Assembly: GCF_046630445.1 (NCBI RefSeq)
Contig: NC_092338.1
Coordinates: 341,563,501-341,627,500, forward strand
Length of the DNA stretch: 64,000 nucleotides
Reading direction: 5' to 3'
Source: Rutidosis leptorrhynchoides
Taxonomy: Eukaryota > Streptophyta > Magnoliopsida > Asterales > Asteraceae
The notes beneath the pieces are model-generated. The model saw nothing but the letters and a program-made list of their open reading frames with translations, was not told the origin of the DNA and did no database searches. This document shows positions 61,548-64,000 of the stretch, piece by piece (position 1 is the stretch's first letter; each line of letters starts with the position of its first letter). A program made the translations under genes and the position numbers.

Positions 61548-62365
61548 GGGCCGTTTGTTGTAGTTGCGATTGTTGGGATAGTTGTTGCGATTATTGTTGT
61601 AATTGATGTTGTTGTTGTATTGGTTATTCTTATCACCGTTTTCCTCCCACTTTCTTTTGCCTTGCTTCACATTGGCCTCTTCAGCCGTCTGTTCTTTAAT
61701 TCTTTCCTCAATCTGGTTCACTAGTTTGTGAGCCATTCTACATGCCTGTTGTATGGAGGCGGGCTCGTGTGAACTTATATCTTCTTAGATTCTTTCCGGT
61801 AATCCTTTCACAAATACGTCGATCTTCTCTTCCTCATCTTCGAACGCTCCCGGACACAATAGGCACAAATCTGTGAATCGTCTTTCGTACGTGGTAATAT
61901 CAAATCCTTGGGTTCGTAACCCTCTAAGTTCTGTCTTGAGCTTATTGACCTCAGTTCTGGGACGGTACTTCTCGTTCATCAAGTGCTTGAATGCTGACCA
62001 CGGTAGTGCGTAAGCATCATCTTGTCCCACTTGCTCTAGATAGGTATTCCACCATGTTAACGCAGAACCTGTGAAGGTATGCGTAGCGTACTTCACTTTG
62101 TCCTCTTCAGTACACTTATGGCAAACACCGTTTCGACCTTCTCGGTCCACCGTTTCAATCCGATCGGTCCTTCGATTCCATCAAATTCCAAAGGTTTGCA
62201 GGCAGTGAATTCTTTGTAGGTGCATCCTACATGATTTCCTGTTCTGCTAGATCCAAGGTTATTATTGGTATGTAGCGCAGCCTGTACTGCGGCTATGTTT
62301 GAAGCAAGAAAGGCACGAAATTCCTCTTCGCTCATATTCAAGGTTTGTCGAGTAGTCGGTGCCAT
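61170..62365 (-). pseudogene. gag: Element D gag, broken
   Basis: ATG at 62365 (MAPTTRQTLNMSEEEF). A capsid segment with ACKPLEFDGIEGPIG and WWNTYLEQVG is followed by a long Asn-rich stretch coded by an AAC/AAT run (61490-61640), and then Cys/His knuckles CQRCEKYHSGFC, CNKCKRNGHSAAKC and CYKCGKPGHIIRNC (61230-61440) for RNA binding. A frameshift lies between 62100 and 62150 and a TAA at 61785-61787. Confidence 0.9.
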
Positions 62366-62936
62366 TTCCTTCAAATAGTCAAATAAAACAAGTTAATCAT
62401 ACAGAATATTAAGAGTAGTCAATAGTATCTCGTAGCATAATATGAACTCATTTATAAAAGCTTTTTCTTCATATTAGCGTTTTATAAGTTTAAATTCGGG
62501 TAGTACCTACCCGTTATGTTCATACTTAGTAGCTAATATACAATTTAACTACTACAATTCTATATGAAAAACTGATTATAATAATATTTCGCGTTCAAAC
62601 TTTTACACAATATTTTACAAACTTACAATACCGCTTATTTTACATATAGCATGAAATATAGCACACAATAACTTTGATACAAGATAGTTGTGAAGATAAT
62701 TCTAGCTAGTACACAAGTCATTCAGTAAAGGCAATAAAGACACGTAATTCATACGTCCAGAAACAAGTCATGCATTCTGGTTTTACTAGGACTACTTCCC
62801 ATCCTTGGTCGTGTGGAACATAACCGTTATGGCCGTTGATAAGACAGCGTGTTGTAACGTCGTCAAAGGGACGAGGGTTACGTAATATCCAACAGTCCCT
62901 TAACAATCTAAAAACCTCATTTCTTACCCCAATTAC
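62366..62936 (-). other. Leader of element D with a small conserved-looking ORF
   Basis: Between the right LTR and gag. A 62-codon minus-strand frame at 62718-62906 (contains HNGYVPHDQGWEVVLVKPE) looks less random than its surroundings, but no domain is known to me. The bases next to the LTR (minus GTAATTGGGGTAAGAAATG) do not match initiator Met-tRNA. Confidence 0.4.
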
Positions 62937-64000
62937 TGAAATGTCCCGTTCTTATTGATTAAAAATGTTCCATATTAATTGATTTCGTTGCGAGGTTTTG
63001 ACCTCTATATGAGATGTTTTTCAAAGACTGCATTCATTTTAAAATAAACCATAACCTTTATTTCATCAATAAAGGTTTAAAAAGCTTTACGTAGATTATC
63101 AAATAATGATAATCTAAAATATCCTGTTTACACACGACCATTACATAATGGTTTACAATACAAATATGTTACAACAAAATAAGTTTCTTGAATGCAGTTT
63201 TTACACAATATCATACAAGCATGGACTCCAAATCTCGTCCTTATTTAAGTATGCTACAGCGGAAGCTCTTAATAATCACCTGAGAATAAACATGCTTAAA
63301 ACGTCAACAAAAATGTTGGTGAGTTATAGGTTTAACATATATATATCAAATCATAATAATAGACCACAAGATTTCATATTTCAATACACATCCCATACAT
63401 AGAGATAAAAATCATTCATATGGTGAACACCGGGTAACCGACATTAACAAGATGCATATATAAGAATATCCCCATCATTCCAGGACACCCTTCGGATATG
63501 ATATAAATTTCGAAGTACTAAAGCATCCGGTACTTTGGATGGGGTTTGTTAGGCCCAATAGATCTATCTTTAGGAGTCGCGTCAATTAGGGTGTCTGTTC
63601 CCTAATTCTTAGATTACCAGACTTAATAAAAAGGGGCATATTCAATTTCGATAATTCAACCATAGAATGTAGTTTCACGTACTTGTGTCTATTTTGTAAA
63701 TCATTTATAAAACCTGCATGTATTCTCATCCCAAAAATATTAGATTTTAAAAGTGGGACTATAACTCACTTTCACAGATTTTTACTTCGTTGGGAAGTAA
63801 GACTTGGCCACTGGTTGATTCACGAACCTATAACAATATATACATATATATATCAAAGTATGTTCAAAATATATTTACAACACTTTTAATACATTTTGAT
63901 GTTTTAAGTTTATTAAGTCAGCTGTCCTTTTTAGTAACCTACAACTAGTTGTCCACAGTTAGATGTACAGAAATAAATCGATAAATATTATCTTGAATCA
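62937..64000 (-). repeat. 5' LTR of element D, cut by window end
   Basis: Matches 54415-55480 nearly base for base, including the region around 63683-63889 that is the twin of 55163-55369. Confidence 0.92.

Larger units (their letters stand above)
54415..64000 (-). mobile_element. Element D: Ty3/Gypsy retrotransposon, right LTR cut by window end
   Basis: LTRs 54415-57754 and 62937-64000 (incomplete), interior 57755-62936 (5.2 kb) with gag, protease, reverse transcriptase, RNase H, integrase and a chromodomain-like tail in Gypsy order on the minus strand. This is the only element of the A/B/D group here with pol and the likely type of helper for A and B. It is inactive: seven in-frame stops and two frameshifts. 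No initiator Met-tRNA primer site is seen beside the right LTR. Confidence 0.9.

Noticed and set aside
61253..61724. Thr-rich and Val-rich frames overlapping gag of element D
   Set aside because: Other-frame readings of the AAC/GTT run that codes the Asn-rich stretch of gag.

Overview
This is nuclear DNA of a flowering plant. The evidence is genes with many GT-AG introns, a pentatricopeptide (PPR) gene, long A/T-rich gaps with long (AAT)n and (AT)n microsatellites, and deep layers of LTR retrotransposons. The style of the Gypsy LTRs (ends like TGTGACAACCCGG...TTTCA, leader ORFs) suggests a eudicot, most likely Asteraceae. That placement rests on recall and was not searched.

Positions 1-14600 are genic. 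A minus-strand gene for a PGAP1-like GPI inositol-deacylase can be followed through 17 exons that stay in phase (8794 down to 1, 3' end cut by the window), with a further intron in its 5' leader. A second minus-strand gene encodes a 507-residue PPR protein in one coding exon (12408-13931), also with a probable 5'-leader intron. Two DNA-transposon MITEs with target duplications (10159-10356, TA; 10426-10826, TAA) lie between them.

Positions 15000-26640 are a transposon dump. In order they hold a microsatellite, the N-terminal part of a PIF/Harbinger-like ORF, a textbook Helitron 3' end (minus strand, ending at 16319), an 8.4-kb minus-strand Sirevirus-like Copia element with gag-like ORFs but no visible pol (16688-25046) whose left LTR carries a MITE with a 9-bp target duplication, and a broken exon of organellar gatB (26001-26202).

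Positions 26639-64000 are almost wholly nested LTR retrotransposons. An old array LTR-internal-LTR-internal-LTR (elements B and D, minus strand) shares its middle LTR (54415-57754). Element A (27370-52251, minus strand, 4-kb LTRs, 4.3 kb of internal sequence without pol) lies in the outer LTR of B with target duplication GTACA. A complete but dead Ty3/Gypsy element, here called Gypsy1 (32332-44989, plus strand), lies in A. A solo LTR (40215-43468) lies in the 3' LTR of Gypsy1 with target duplication TGAGG.

No rRNA, CRISPR array, true tRNA gene or new defence-like system was seen. The observations most worth a second look are the non-autonomous LTR elements that still carry their own nearly open ORFs of unknown function, the Helitron end near gene fragments, a tRNA-like A/B-box segment inside the solo LTR, and the palindrome-rich Gypsy1 LTR.
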